64,000 nt of DNA from Girardinichthys multiradiatus (GCF_021462225.1 NC_061817.1:12639204-12703203), one strand, 5' to 3'. Shown: positions 9,079 to 20,351, counted from the first letter of the stretch. Notes: generated by a model not told the origin, from the sequence alone. Program-made: numbers and translations.

Positions 9079-10781
9079 ACAGTGTTTCTTTTTTTACTTT
9101 TACAGAATTAAAAGCCTGAAGCCGGTCCAGGTCAAAGGAGGAGATGGATTGAGCCAATTACAGAACAAAACATGTTAGAGACTTGATAACAGCGTGATAA
9201 TTCAACTTCCAGCAGGACAACAACCCTAAACACCCAGCTTTAGCCACAGTGGGCTTGTTTAGATATAAAACTCCATTCTGTCTGACTGAAAATGGGCTAC
9301 GTTGCAAAGAAGTCTCTAGATGTGTGAAGCTGGTTGGAACATGCCCCACATGACTTAAAGCTGTGCAAACGGGGTTCTCCAAAGCATTGAATAAATACAA
9401 GAGCACACCTCATTTTTCAGATTTTTATTTTAAACTAATTTCAAAATCATGCATCATTGTCCTTCCATTTCACAATTATATACTATTGTGTAAAATCCAT
9501 TAGAGTTTGTGTTTACAAGAAGACAAACTGAAACAGATTCTTTGCAAAGCATTGTACACGACAAGCTCCAAGTTACAGTTCTGCTGCATAGATCAAATTT
9601 AAATTCAATCTTGATTTCATATTTAGCATGTAAAGTGCTCCACGTGCATGTTGAGTATAAAAGCCACATTTCTACAGTGCATACATTCCAGCTCCTATAG
9701 TTGCCAGGGCAACACACAGTCCTATGGTGAATTGCAGGATGGGTGACACTGGGACCCTGGTAGCTGCCAAGCTCCTTTTTGATATGTCCGTTTCTGTTGT
9801 GATGCTCAGCATTTTCTGTAAGTCATCAAAAACCTAATAGGAAAAAAAGCATGTTGGATAAACTCAGCAAGTTGCAAAATGCTTGCTCTGCATACAGAGG
9901 GTTTCAGTTCCTGCTTCTGCCAAATCTAAAGTAACGTGGAGGAGTTTATTAAGCTGTCACCGGTCAGTGACCTCTAACTCTAACTGGGAACCTGCTTGAT
10001 CCCTGTCTCCTCACCCGGATGTTCAGCTCAAACGCTGCCACGGCCTCCTCCAGAACGACCGCCTTCTCCTCCTCGGTCAGCTCCACGCTGTTCATCCGGC
10101 TCCTGTACAGCTGCTTGAAACGGTTGGGGCTGCTCACGCCGGGGAAGGAGAAGAACGACAGCCCCTCTTTGCTGCTCAACCCCAGAGATTTCTGAGTGAT
10201 TTTTCCCAATACTTGTCCGCCTGACAGATCGCCGAGGTAGCGGGTGTAGGCGTGGGCAACGAGTAGCTCAGGGTTGTCTTTGCCAATCTAAAAAAGGAGC
10301 CAAAGGGAATGCTTTTAAATTCAGCTTAGGTAGTGGAAATCTGTTGGTCCCTGAATACATTAGGGATTTTTTGACATGTGCAATGTGGTTCTTTACCCAG
10401 GGCAGCACAGTCTAGAGAGCAAAACAAAGGAAAAATTGCAGTTTTGATTAGCTAGTGGCAGTAGCATCCAGTCAGTGTGTAAGCATTGTAAGCACCTCAC
10501 TAATGATGCAGAGGTTGGTATCTGTTTTAAAAAAGAACATTTATGTCCTTTATTCTGTTTGTAAAAATAAATGGGGGGTGGGGGCTTAGGAGAGGACCAC
10601 CCAGGTTGCTATTCAAGCAAGAACCGCCACTGACTGCAGAACATTTTTACCCACCTTTCTCAGTCTCTGTTCATATCTGTGTGTGGCTGCAGGGACAATC
10701 ACTCTCTTCTTCCAGTCCTGGCCAAAGAAATACTCCAGATCTCTTTCCAGAGATTCCAAGCGGGAAAGTTCCTGAGGGAAG
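9079..10781 (-). repeat. Arm of the hmox1 inverted duplication (functional side)
   Basis: This 1.7-kb block covers the end of hmox1 exon 4 (second half of the 216-nt coding exon), the last two exons, the 3' UTR and about 340 bp beyond. It is repeated in reverse orientation at 16814-18517 with only a handful of base differences, including in introns, so the duplication is recent. Confidence 0.95.
9424..9429 (-). terminator. hmox1 poly(A) signal
   Basis: AATAAA on the minus strand, about 240 bp after the hmox1 stop codon. It is the first such signal downstream. Confidence 0.65.
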
Positions 10782-11241
10782 TAAATAGGCGCCACAGCTG
10801 GATGAGAGGAATTTCTGTCCAGCTCTTCTTCTAGAGCTTTGTAGATCTCATAAAGGGAGCACAGCAGGACCTATCGGGGGACATTAGAGGAATATACAAC
10901 TTTTAGGATGATGTGGAAAACAAAAAGCAGCAGAGAGAGCTGATCTTCAAATGTGATCATCTTACCTTGTATTGTGGCAGAGTAATCTGTCCCTTCTGGT
11001 AACTGAGCATCAGCTCTGTATTTTCAGCTCTGATATGGTTTTCCTTAGTGGCGGCTTTGATTTGCTCGGATAAGTCGCTAAAGACAGGCGGCAAACAAAG
11101 ATTACAATTATCCATCTTCTTTTTCACTAAATGCTGGAAAAACGACCTTTATTAAATCATTTCATTGAACAATTAAGACAATGGGTTATACCGGCCAGCT
11201 TCACCCGAGTCATCTTTCCTTGCACTCTTCAAGGTCTCCAT
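9672..11241 (-). CDS. hmox1: Heme oxygenase 1
   Basis: It opens the heme ring with oxygen and NADPH-cytochrome P450 reductase to give biliverdin, Fe2+ and CO at the ER membrane. Coding exons are 11192-11241, 10966-11077, 10655-10870, 10015-10287 and 9672-9833, together 270 aa, close to the family length. All phases and GT/AG sites agree. The proximal heme ligand is His31 in [11 protein letters not shown]. The distal-helix signature [14 protein letters not shown] and the [20 protein letters not shown] segment are intact. The C-terminus is a hydrophobic tail anchor from about residue 246 to the end. An acceptor lies directly before the ATG, so a short non-coding first exon precedes it. mcm5 lies about 9 kb away, and the two genes are also neighbours in human. 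Confidence 0.97.
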
Positions 11242-11325
11242 CTGTGTAGGTAACACTGAACTCTTTATGTTGCTTGTTAAAAGCGCCTTTAAAGCAACAA
11301 TAGTCAATGAAACAGATGGACTTAC

Positions 11326-11392
11326 ATTCAGTAATCTGCAGTCCTCAGTTCTTTCCCTAAGCAGAAGTTGTCTCTTCTTTGCGATGGCTCTA
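11326..11392 (-). other. hmox1: hmox1 non-coding first exon
   Basis: A donor (CTGAAT|GTAAGT) at 11325-11326 faces the acceptor that ends immediately before the hmox1 ATG at 11241. The upstream limit is estimated from the TATA box about 25-30 bp further out and is approximate. Confidence 0.6.
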
Positions 11393-11416
11393 CTGTAGCC
11401 TCTTACACCTCTCACA

Positions 11417-11425
11417 CTTTTTATA
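11417..11425 (-). promoter_or_regulatory. hmox1: hmox1 TATA box
   Basis: TATAAAAAG on the minus strand, correctly placed relative to the predicted non-coding exon and just inside the antioxidant response elements. Confidence 0.65.
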
Positions 11426-11443
11426 CCATCCTGATGTTGTAGC

Positions 11444-11514
11444 TGCTGAGTCAAACGGTAAGTGTGACCGCTGCGTCATGTTTCTAAACCAGCAGCAGCT
11501 CCACATGACAAAGC
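11444..11514 (-). promoter_or_regulatory. hmox1: Cluster of three antioxidant response elements
   Basis: The minus strand carries TGACTCAGCA at 11444-11453 and ATGACGCAGC at 11470-11479. The plus strand carries ATGACAAAGC at 11505-11514. All fit the ARE core RTGACnnnGC or the closely related stress/Maf element, sites known to bind NRF2-MAF and BACH1 in HMOX1 genes. They lie within 100 bp upstream of the TATA box, which predicts heme- and electrophile-inducible expression. Confidence 0.65.
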
Positions 11515-11885
11515 AGATGTGAACCCAAAGTGGCAAAAATGGTAAACCATGATAAGGCAAAACTCAAAAGAGAGAAGTTTGGAGTTACTTATATTGCTCA
11601 AATGTACGAAGGTGCTTCTGTAGAGTAGTTTTCCAGGGACGAGGTTGAATTATTTCTGGTTTTATATAATTTTATGCTTTCACAGCTTTGATTTCAAAGG
11701 TTTTTATTCACTTTTTTTAATTCACTTTTAAGTCTACTTTTTCTTGTTTTAAATAAGTACAGCAACTAAAATATCACAATGTTCCTCATTCATTGTTCCA
11801 TTTTGGTGCCCTTTTTTTTTACACCCATAGGTAACCCTAACCCTAGTTACCAGTTACAAATCATACATACAAAACATAAACAAAC

Positions 11886-12095
11886 ACTGACATTGCTTAG
11901 AAAAAGTATTCACACAGCTTGAACGTTTTCATGTCACAACCACACACCCTAATGTATTTAATTGTGATTTTAGGTGACAGACTAACACAATGTAGTGCAT
12001 AATTAGGAAGTCAAAGGATATTTTGTTTTAAGCATTTTTCATGACTTAAAATCTTAAAAAAGTGTGACATCCATTTGCATTCAGCTTCTTTGCTC
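11886..12095 (+). repeat. Degenerate Tc1-family fragment
   Basis: It starts with a fish Tc1-end phrase (AAAGTATTCACACAGCTTGAAC) followed by a diverged version of the segment mentioning unit-length TTAGGTGACAGACTAACAC. Related remnants recur at about 23.9, 31.8, 54.2 and 55.1 kb. No coding capacity remains. Confidence 0.6.
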
Positions 12096-12270
12096 TGATA
12101 CCTAAATACAAAAATGGCAGGAATTTATACATTGTTGAAAGAAAGGCAGAAGAAGTCCCTTATAGCCAAAAAGTTATTACGTGACACACCAAACGTGATG
12201 GGGCTTGGGTTGAATAAGACCTTTTTGGCCTGCGTGCAGAAAACTATGCCAGAAAAACAATGTACATCAG

Positions 12271-12582
12271 CTTTGGGTGGCTGTGGCTCAGGTGGTAGGA
12301 GTTCATCCTGTAACCAGTGGGTTGCTAGTTTGAAGCCCCGCTCAGTCGTTGTGTCCTTGGGCAAGACACTTCAGCTGACTTGTCTGCCGATGGTGTTCAG
12401 AGGGCTCGGTGGCGCTTGTGTTTTGTAGCATCACTTCTGTCAGGGCAGCTGTGGCAACAATGTAGCTTACCGCTGTCAGAGTGTGAATGGGTGGATGACC
12501 ATTGTAGTGTAAAGTTCTTTGGGGTATCTGGGGACTCGATAAAGTGCTATACAAGTGTAGGCCATTTATCAGTTTTACCATT
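12271..12582 (+). mobile_element. tRNA-derived SINE
   Basis: The head has pol III promoter-like boxes: TGGCTCAGGTGGTAGGAGT as A box and GGTTGCTAGTTTGAAGCCC as B box. The tail (AAAGTGCTATACAAGTGTAGGCC) resembles fish SINE tails shared with LINEs. It lies in the spacer upstream of hmox1. Confidence 0.7.
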
Positions 12583-13239
12583 ACATCACCCACACATTGA
12601 AACATGCTGTGGCAGCATCTTGCTGTGGATATTCCTTTCCTCTGCAGAGACAGGGAAGCTGGTCCAAATTGATAGGAAGTTGGATTGAACTTCGACCCTT
12701 GAAGAAAACCTGTTAGAGACTTAATGTTTATGTTTAGTAGCAAAGATGGTAAAGCTCAGAAAATAAATTTTTCCACCACAAGACTCCCATTCTTCGGACT
12801 TTGGTGTTTTTTTGAGAACCAACATGCTTTTCCAGCAGTTTTGGGATCTAAGCGTGCCTCGTCAACAGCATTTTTCCTTCCTTGTTACACAACTTGGTAG
12901 AAAAGTGAAGTAGGAAAATAGCAAGCTTGATGACCTGCCCACATTTCTTCTGTCGTTACAGATGTTTCTTTTAATACAAAAAGAGAGCATCCAAACAATA
13001 CAGTTAAAACGGGAAAGGAAAATACGCCACCATACTTATTTCTATCATGTCCAGTTTTGACCCGCCCATTGTGATGAAGTAAAAGAAGAAAGGGATTCAG
13101 AAAAATGGGTTAGTTATAAGCATAATCACCATAGCGATATTCAGCAACAGTATTGTCATTAAATTTTCTTATTATTGTGCTCAAGGCATATTAAAGTAGC
13201 CCAGGTTATATGGGGTTCCAAATGTGACAAAAATGTTTA

Positions 13240-13964
13240 GGGTGTATTCACACTTGCCACTTTTGGTCCGCTTTAAACAGACCAGAGTTCGTTTCCCCCC
13301 TTGGTCCGGACCTTTTGTGCAGGTGTGAATACACTCAAGCGAACCCTGGTCCAAACCAAACAACTGGACCCGAGACTCACTTTTTGAGGTGGTCTTGGGC
13401 CGCTTCCAAACGGACTCTGGTGCGTTTCGCTTATGGTCTGAATACAAACCGACCCCGATCCGAACCAACTACAAAAACGTACGTCTCTTTGGACATAAAA
13501 AGCCACCGTAGCCGCTAGCAAAGGTGTGTGTTGTAAGCTAATCATACCTGATAAATGTGTGTTGCTTAGCATCGCTACTGGCTTGTTGTGGGACACGTAG
13601 AGAACGGAACGGGGTTCCAAAATAAAAAAATTTAACGTCTCAAAATCTGTGTTGAATGAGCTGCTCTTCAGCCTCACAATAATGTTGCAAATGTAATGAC
13701 GCCATAAATATGCCGAACAGAGGTGCTGCACGCAGCACGTCTACAGTTGTTTTCCTAAATGTCCAGGTCTGCGCTCTGTCCCGCCCCCGTCATTTCTGTC
13801 CAATGGGAACAATGATCGTCACCTGCGTGGCTTTGTTTACAAGTAATAGTTCACTTGCAAAAAGTACAATGTAAAAAAAACTGCACCAAATGAAAAAAAT
13901 AATGTTTGCTTTAGGTCCGGACCAAACAAGTGGACCAAAGGACTTTCCTGGTGTGAATACACCC
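13240..13964. mobile_element. Harbinger-like MITE, 725 bp
   Basis: Terminal inverted repeats GGGTGTATTCACAC and GTGTGAATACACCC are flanked by a TTA direct repeat at 13237-13239 and 13965-13967. A 3-bp TTA duplication is the PIF/Harbinger pattern. The inner sequence is partly palindromic with repeated GGTCCGGACC motifs and has no coding region. Confidence 0.75.
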
Positions 13965-14464
13965 TTAGATATGTTCATATGTACACTGTACATGTCCCGT
14001 GATTAAACATTTGTCTACATATATGTAAGTTTTGACTGCTTCTGCTGTAATAAAAGTATTTTTGATTTGATGTGTCAAACAAACCAGACGTAAAATTCAA
14101 CATGGTCAGTTCTATTTTAGTCTATGCTGCTGTAGTCCTGAAATGTTGACCTGATGGGCTGTTTGACCATGTCGCCTGACTTAGGAGTCACTTGATGTCA
14201 TTTTCTTGTGTTGTGTTGAGGACATTGAATTTTTAAAACAGTTGTCATTGTTTACAGAAGGAGCTTTATAACTTTTTAAGAACTTTTAGAAGTCCTCCTT
14301 TATTCTATTACTGCTCAGGACAAATCTAATCAAGGTCACTCTTCTTCTTGCTCTGTTCACACGGTTTATCACTACAGCCCTCTAATGGTGACTTCACTTT
14401 TATTATGTTCACTTATCACTGCAATTAGGGTTGTAATGACACAACCTAACAGCAAATGGAGATA

Positions 14465-14706
14465 CAGTGGGGAGAACAAGTATTTGATACACTGCCAGTT
14501 TTGCAGGTTTCCCCACTTGCAAAGCATGTGGAAGTAATTCATTTTTATCGTATACACTTCAACTGTGAGTGACGGAACCTAAAACAAAAATCCAGAAAAT
14601 CCCATTGTGATTTGGAAATTTGACCAAAAATTAAAGACTTCTACATGCTTTGCAAGTGGGAAAACCTGCAAAACAGCAGTCTATCAAATACTTGTTATCC
14701 CCACTG
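14465..14706. mobile_element. Tc1/mariner MITE, 242 bp
   Basis: Long inverted repeats begin CAGTGGGGAGAACAAGTATT and end in the complement. TA flanks both sides. Its right TA (14707-14708) is also the left TA of the next Tc1 element. Confidence 0.8.
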
Positions 14707-14708
14707 TA

Positions 14709-16241
14709 CAGGTCCTTCTCAAAATATTAGCATATTGTTATAAAGTTCATTATTTTCCATAATGTAATGATGAAAATTTAACATTCATATATTTTAGATT
14801 CATTGCACACTAACTGAAATATTTCAGGTCTTTTATTGTCTTAATACGGATGATTTTGGCATACAGCTCATGAAAACCCAAAATTCCTATCTCACAAAAT
14901 TAGCATATTTCATCCGACCAATAAAAAGAAAAGTGTTTTTAATACAAAAAACGTCAACCTTCAAATAATCATGTACAGTTATGCACTCAATACTTGGTTG
15001 GGAATCCTTTGGCAGAAATGACTGCTTCAATGCGGCGTGGCATGGAGGCAATCAGCCTGTGGCAATGCTGAGGTCTTATGGAGGCCCAGGATGCTTCAAT
15101 AGCGGCCTTTAGCTCATCCAGAGTGTTGGGTCTTGAGTCTCTCAACGTTCTCTTCACAATATCCCACAGATTCTCTATGGGGTTCAGGTCAGGAGAGTTG
15201 GCAGGCCAATTGAGCACAGTGATACCATGGTCAGTAAACCATTCACCAGTGGTTTTGGCACTGTGAGCAGGTGCCAGGTCGTGCTGAAAAATTAAATCTT
15301 CATCTCCATAAAGCTTTTCAGCAGATGGAAGCATGAAGTGCTGACACGGCACCCCAGACCATCACTGACTGTGGGAACTTGAAACTGGACTTCTGGCATT
15401 TCCTTCTCCCCAGTCTTCCTCCAGACTCTGGCACCTTGATTTCCGAATGACATGCAGAATTTGCTTTCATCCGAAAAAAGTACTTTGGACCACTGAGCAA
15501 CAGTCCAGTGCTGCTTCTCTGTAGCCCAGGTCAGGCGCTTCTGCCGCTGTTTCTGGTTCAAAAGTGGCTTGACCTGGGGAATGCGGCACCTGTAGCCCAT
15601 TTCCTACACACACCTGTGCACGGTGGCTCTGGATGTTTCTACTCCAGACTCAGTCCACTGCTTCCGCAGGTCCCCCAAGGTCTGGAATCGGCCCTTCTCC
15701 ACAATCTTCCTCAGGGTCCGGTCACCTCTTCTCGTTGTGCAGCATTTTCTGCCACACTTTTTCCTTCCCACAGACTTCCCACTGAGGTGCCTTGATACAG
15801 CACTCTGGGAACAGCCTATTCATTCAGAAATTTCTTTCTGTGTCTTACCCTCTTGCTTGAGGGTGTCAATAGTGGCCTTCTGGACAGCAGTCAGGTCGGC
15901 AGTCTTACCCATGATTGGGATTTTGAGTGATGAACCAGGCTGGGAGTTTTAAAGGCCTCAGGAATCTTTTGCAGGTGTTTAGAGTTAACTCGTTGATTCA
16001 GATGATTAGGTTCATAGCTCGTTTAGAGACCCTTTTAATGATATGCTAATTTTATGAGATAGGAAATTTGGGTTTTCATGAGCTGTATGCCAATAATCAT
16101 CCGTATTAAGACAATAAAAGACCTGAAATATTTCAGTTAGTGTGCAATGAATCTAAAATATATGAATGTTAAATTTTCATCATGACATTATGGAAAATAA
16201 TGAACTTTATCACAATATGCTAATATTTTGAGAAGGACCTG
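14709..16241. mobile_element. Tc1 element, ordinary but defective copy
   Basis: Same family as 6872-9018, with matching inverted ends and TA flanks. It keeps the normal 189-bp segment that the chimeric copy lacks, so it serves as the reference for the swap. Its right end directly meets a fragment of the Harbinger arm. Confidence 0.9.
14987..15912 (-). pseudogene. Tc1 transposase, nonsense and 71-bp deletion
   Basis: Starting at ATG 15912 the product would be a Tc1 transposase with paired-like DNA-binding domain and DDE triad (SDESKF, QHDLAPAHS, NPIENLW). A stop interrupts the first helix-turn-helix where ISERIG is expected. A 71-bp deletion with a 3-bp GCT repeat at its ends removes residues between the first and second catalytic Asp. 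A few further codons are lost before it. Confidence 0.85.
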
Positions 16242-16243
16242 TA

Positions 16244-16813
16244 TAGTACGGTGGCCGGGGGGTGCAAAACACTTTTACAAGTACCGAAACAAATTTACAT
16301 TTCAGAAAACAATTTTACATTTCAGAAAATCAACCGGAAAGGGAATGTACCAACGCCGAGGCTGACCCGGAAGTCAGCCTCAGGGCTGCATCCTTCGAAG
16401 GCCGTATTCGTTGGCCGATTACGTTACAGCGCGGCGACGAAGGCTGTCCCAATTCATGAATAATTCCGAGCAAATGCTGCCGACAAATGTGTCCTTATTT
16501 TGCCCGATTTGAAGGATGGGTCGTGAGTATCCTTCGCGGCCCATCATTTCCCATCATTCATTGCGGGTCGAAGCGGATTGGTCAAGCAGGGGAAGCCATG
16601 GCGGACCATAGCAACAAAAGCTGTGAGTAAATTGTGGAAAATTACACTTTCTGTGACACAAATTAACTTCTACAATGTTTTTAGTGTGGGAATATAACTA
16701 TGTAGACGTTAAATATCTGCTTGATTTATCTAGACATCGCTTAATTTCAAATGTGCTCCAACGTGTTTGGAGTTTTCCGTTCCCGGCGTAGTAACCGGCT
16801 CGCCTCGCCAGCC
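16244..16813 (+). repeat. Third, partial copy of the Harbinger arm
   Basis: It matches 799-1854 of the left arm, but with only two clear minisatellite units. It includes the ATG mini-exon and donor near 16597-16621. Its inner end GCCAGCCC is the same boundary as in the two complete arms, and the next base begins the truncated hmox1 copy. The left part of this fragment is cut by the Tc1 element ending at 16241. Confidence 0.85.
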
Positions 16814-18517
16814 CTTCCCTCAGAAACTTTCCCGCTTGGAATCTCTGGAAAGAGATCTGGAGTATTTCTTTGGCCAGGACTGGAAGAAGAGAGTGATTGT
16901 CCCTGCAGCCACACACAGATATGAACAGAGACTGAGAAAGGTGGGTAAAAATGTTCTGCAGTCAGTGGCGGTTCTTGCTTGAATAGCAACCTGGGTGGTC
17001 CTCTCCTAAGCCCCCACCCCCCATTTATTTTTACAAACAGAATAAAGGACATCAATGTTTTTTTTTTAAACAGATACCAACCTCTGCATCATTAGTGAGG
17101 TGCTTACAATGCTTACACACTGACTGGATGCTACTGCCACTAGCTAATCAAAACTGCAATTTTTCCTTTGTTTTGCTCTCTAGACTGTGCTGCCCTGGGT
17201 AAAGAACCACATTGCACATGTCAAAAAATCCCTAATGTATTCAGGGACCAACAGATTTCCACTACCTAAGCTGAATTTAAAAGCATTCCCTTTGGCTCCT
17301 TTTTTAGATTGGCAAAGACAACCCTGAGCTACTCGTTGCCCACGCCTACACCCGCTACCTCGGCGATCTGTCAGGCGGACAAGTATTGGGAAAAATCACT
17401 CAGAAATCTCTGGGGTTGAGCAGCAAAGAGGGGCTGTCGTTCTTCTCCTTCCCCGGCGTGAGCAGCCCCAACCGTTTCAAGCAGCTGTACAGGAGCCGGA
17501 TGAACAGCGTGGAGCTGACCGAGGAGGAGAAGGCGGTCGTTCTGGAGGAGGCCGTGGCAGCGTTTGAGCTGAACATCCGGGTGAGGAGACAGGGATCAAG
17601 CAGGTTCCCAGTTAGAGTTAGAGGTCACTGACCGGTGACAGCTTAATAAACTCCTCCACGTCACTTTAGATTTGGCAGAAGCAGGAACTGAAACCCTCTG
17701 TATGCAGAGCAAGCATTTTGCAACTTGCTGAGTTTATCCAACATGCTTTTTTTCCTATTAGGTTTTTGATGACTTACAGAAAATGCTGAGCATCACAACA
17801 GAAACGGACATATCAAAAAGGAGCTTGGCAGCTACCAGGGTCCCAGTGTCACCCATCCTGCAATTCACCATAGGACTGTGTGTTGCCCTGGCAACTATAG
17901 GAGCTGGAATGTATGCACTGTAGAAATGTGGCTTTTATACTCAACATGCACGTGGAGCACTTTACATGCTAAATATGAAATCAAGATTGAATTTAAATTT
18001 GATCTATGCAGCAGAACTGTAACTTGGAGCTTGTCATGTACAATGCTTTGCAAAGAGTCTGTTTCAGTTTGTCTTCTTGTAAACACAAACTCTAATGGAT
18101 TTTACACAATAGTATATAATTGTGAAATGGAAGGACAATGATGCATGATTTTGAAATTAGTTTAAAATAAAAAATCTGAAAAATGAGGTGTGCTCTTGTA
18201 TTTATTCAATGCTTTGGAGAACCCCGTTTGCACAGCTTTAAGTCATGTGGGGCATGTTCCAACCAGCTTCACACATCTAGAGACTTCTTTGCAACGTAGC
18301 CCATTTTCAGTCAGACAGAATGGAGTTTTATATCTAAACAAGCCCACTGTGGCTAAAGCTGGGTGTTTAGGGTTGTTGTCCTGCTGGAAGTTGAATTATC
18401 ACGCTGTTATCAAGTCTCTAACATGTTTTGTTCTGTAATTGGCTCAATCCATCTCCTCCTTTGACCTGGACCGGCTTCAGGCTTTTAATTCTGTAAAAGT
18501 AAAAAAAGAAACACTGT
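16814..18517 (+). pseudogene. Inverted, 5'-truncated hmox1 copy
   Basis: Contains the second part of hmox1 exon 4 (16815-16940) and the last two exons (17308-17580 and 17762-17923) with intact splice sites, stop codon and 3' UTR including a poly(A) signal. The promoter and first exons, including the heme-ligand His31, are absent. Coding differences are minimal, for example Glu to Lys in FPQEL. It breaks on the left against the Harbinger arm fragment with 2 bp of shared sequence and on the right against LINE debris. Without the N-terminal heme-binding helix it cannot encode a working oxygenase, though transcription from the adjacent arm sequence is conceivable. Confidence 0.92.
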
Positions 18518-18589
18518 GTAGAGAAATCTTGAGTCCTGTGTTTCATGATCTTTGCAATCACGTCTCCCAACACCTGTTGTTGTTTTTCC

Positions 18590-18840
18590 CCCAAAATCCA
18601 ATTATTCTAAAACTGTTGGTGACTTTAGACCAGTAACTTCAACCTCAGTTTTAATGAAAATATTTGAAAGTTTAATCACATGTGAGATTTTAAAGCAGAC
18701 TGGGCATCTTTTAGATAGAAGAGCAGTGGATCCAACCCTCACTATGCTAAACTTGGATTCTAATGGGACACATGCCAAGCTTTTATTTGTGTTTTTTCCT
18801 CAACTTTTAACACAATTCAACCGCATATTTTAATCAAAAG
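18590..18840 (+). mobile_element. LINE (L2/CR1-like) reverse transcriptase fragment
   Basis: Translation gives FRPVTSTSVLMKIFESL and EILKQTGHLL, typical of the start of a non-LTR reverse transcriptase domain, with frameshifts and missing parts. A L2-like 3' tail (GAGCACTTTGAGAACTG) follows at about 19650 and may belong to the same insertion. Confidence 0.6.
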
Positions 18841-18856
18841 GCTCCACGCACAATTT

Positions 18857-19330
18857 AAGCAATAATTTGCTGGGGTGGATTCTGGATTCGCACTCCGCTG
18901 CAAAACGAGTTTGACGCAGCGGGGGTGAGAATCAGCTCCCCTAAGCGGAGCAATGGTTCTCAACTGGAAAAGGGTGGCTTGCCCTCTCCATGTTGGAGGG
19001 GAGTTCCTGTCTCAGTTGGAAAGGTCTTGTGCAGAATTGAGGGGAGAATGGAGCGGGAGATTAACGGACATCAGTGTGGCCACCACAGTAATGCGGACAC
19101 TGTACCGGTTCGATGTGGTAAAGCTGTCAAATTTACAGGTCGGTCTACGTGCCTACCCTATGGGCACGAACATTCATGACTGAAAGAACAAGATCCCAGA
19201 TAAAAGCGGCTGAAATGAGCTTCCTCCACAGGGTAGCCAGCACTCGAACCTTAGAGATAGTTTGAGGAGCTCCAAGTAGAACGGCTGCTTCGTCACATCG
19301 AGACGAGTCAGCTGAGGAGACTCGGACTTC
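18857..19330 (+). mobile_element. 3' fragment of a second LINE family
   Basis: Matches the end of the reverse transcriptase at 51130-52806: WKRVACPLHVGGEFL, then TVMRTLYRF, then RTRSQIKAAEMSFLHRVA in shifted frames. Heavily mutated. Confidence 0.7.
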
Positions 19331-19379
19331 TGTTCCATAGGAGGCAGTGTTCAAAAAGTCACATTAGCGGGCCTTCTCC

Positions 19380-20340
19380 TTGAGGAAACCGTGGCATTTT
19401 AATATTGTCCAAACCATATTTAACTTTTATTATCCTTTTTATCAAATCAGTTTTATCCCTTTTCTTGGTGTGACCGTTTGGTCAGAGAAGAGTTCCCCTC
19501 AACTAGACTGATTGGAGAGTACCAACAGTCAGTCACATTTGATTTATCAGGTCTAAAATATTTCTGCTTTATAAAGATTTTCTCATATATTTATTTTGAA
19601 GTCTTGCTATGCTTTTCTGTGTTCTACTTTGATTTGACTCATGGAGCTTAGAGCACTTTGAGAACTGAATGGTTCTGCATGTGTAACGATTTTAAATGAA
19701 TGTTTTGAACCACTGCAAAACAAATCTACCTATGGGTGGATTGTGTGGCGTTAGTTTTCTGCCCCTCAGTGTTTTAAATGTTCCTTCTTCTACATGCTGC
19801 TCCCCACCCCCACCACATGGCTGGAGGCAAATTGCAAACTGGATTTCTTGAGGCCTTTTTCCACTAGGCTGTCAAGTCCAGATGTGTGGAGAACATGACT
19901 AACAGTTATATTCTCCCACCTGAGCTATGATGTCTGCAGCTCCTCCATAGCTCTTTCAGCCATGCTCTCCTTAGCTGGCCATATTTTCATTTTCAGGTGA
20001 CGGGTTGAACACAAATGGACTTGATATGTTAACCAGGTGACTTCTGAAGGCAATTAATTGCATTTCATTTAAGGGTATTAAAGTAAAAGGGGCTGAATTC
20101 AAATCCATGCCATGTTTCAGATTTTTTTTGTAAAAAAGAAGTACTGCATCATTTTCCCACCACAGCACAGTAATGGACTACTCTATTTTGGTCTAGCACA
20201 TGAAACCCAATTACATTCAGTGACATTTCTGGCTTATTATGAAAATATGAATACAATTCAAGGCCTATTTATATGTTCACAGGGCACTTTATGCAGACTT
20301 CATGATAATCAAGCAATCTGTGCAGCCAGAACTTGTGTAT
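19380..20340. other. Spacer between the hmox1 copy and mcm5
   Basis: Contains a probable L2 tail to about 19700 and a diverged Tc1-type fragment at about 20060-20230. I see no gene. Confidence 0.5.
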
Positions 20341-20351
20341 ACAATTCAGTT

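Noticed and set aside
12271..12360. A tRNA gene
   Set aside because: Box A and B motifs are present, but the sequence continues into a SINE body and tail. The same holds at 44490-44640 and 46490-46740.
16767..16982. Open frame joining Harbinger arm sequence to hmox1 residues
   Set aside because: It begins at a TTG rather than ATG and runs past the exon donor into intron. It is a by-product of the duplication joint.
18190..18438. 82-codon frame downstream of the hmox1 copy, mirrored at 9158-9406
   Set aside because: It lies in duplicated 3' flank beyond the poly(A) signal and has no recognisable domain.
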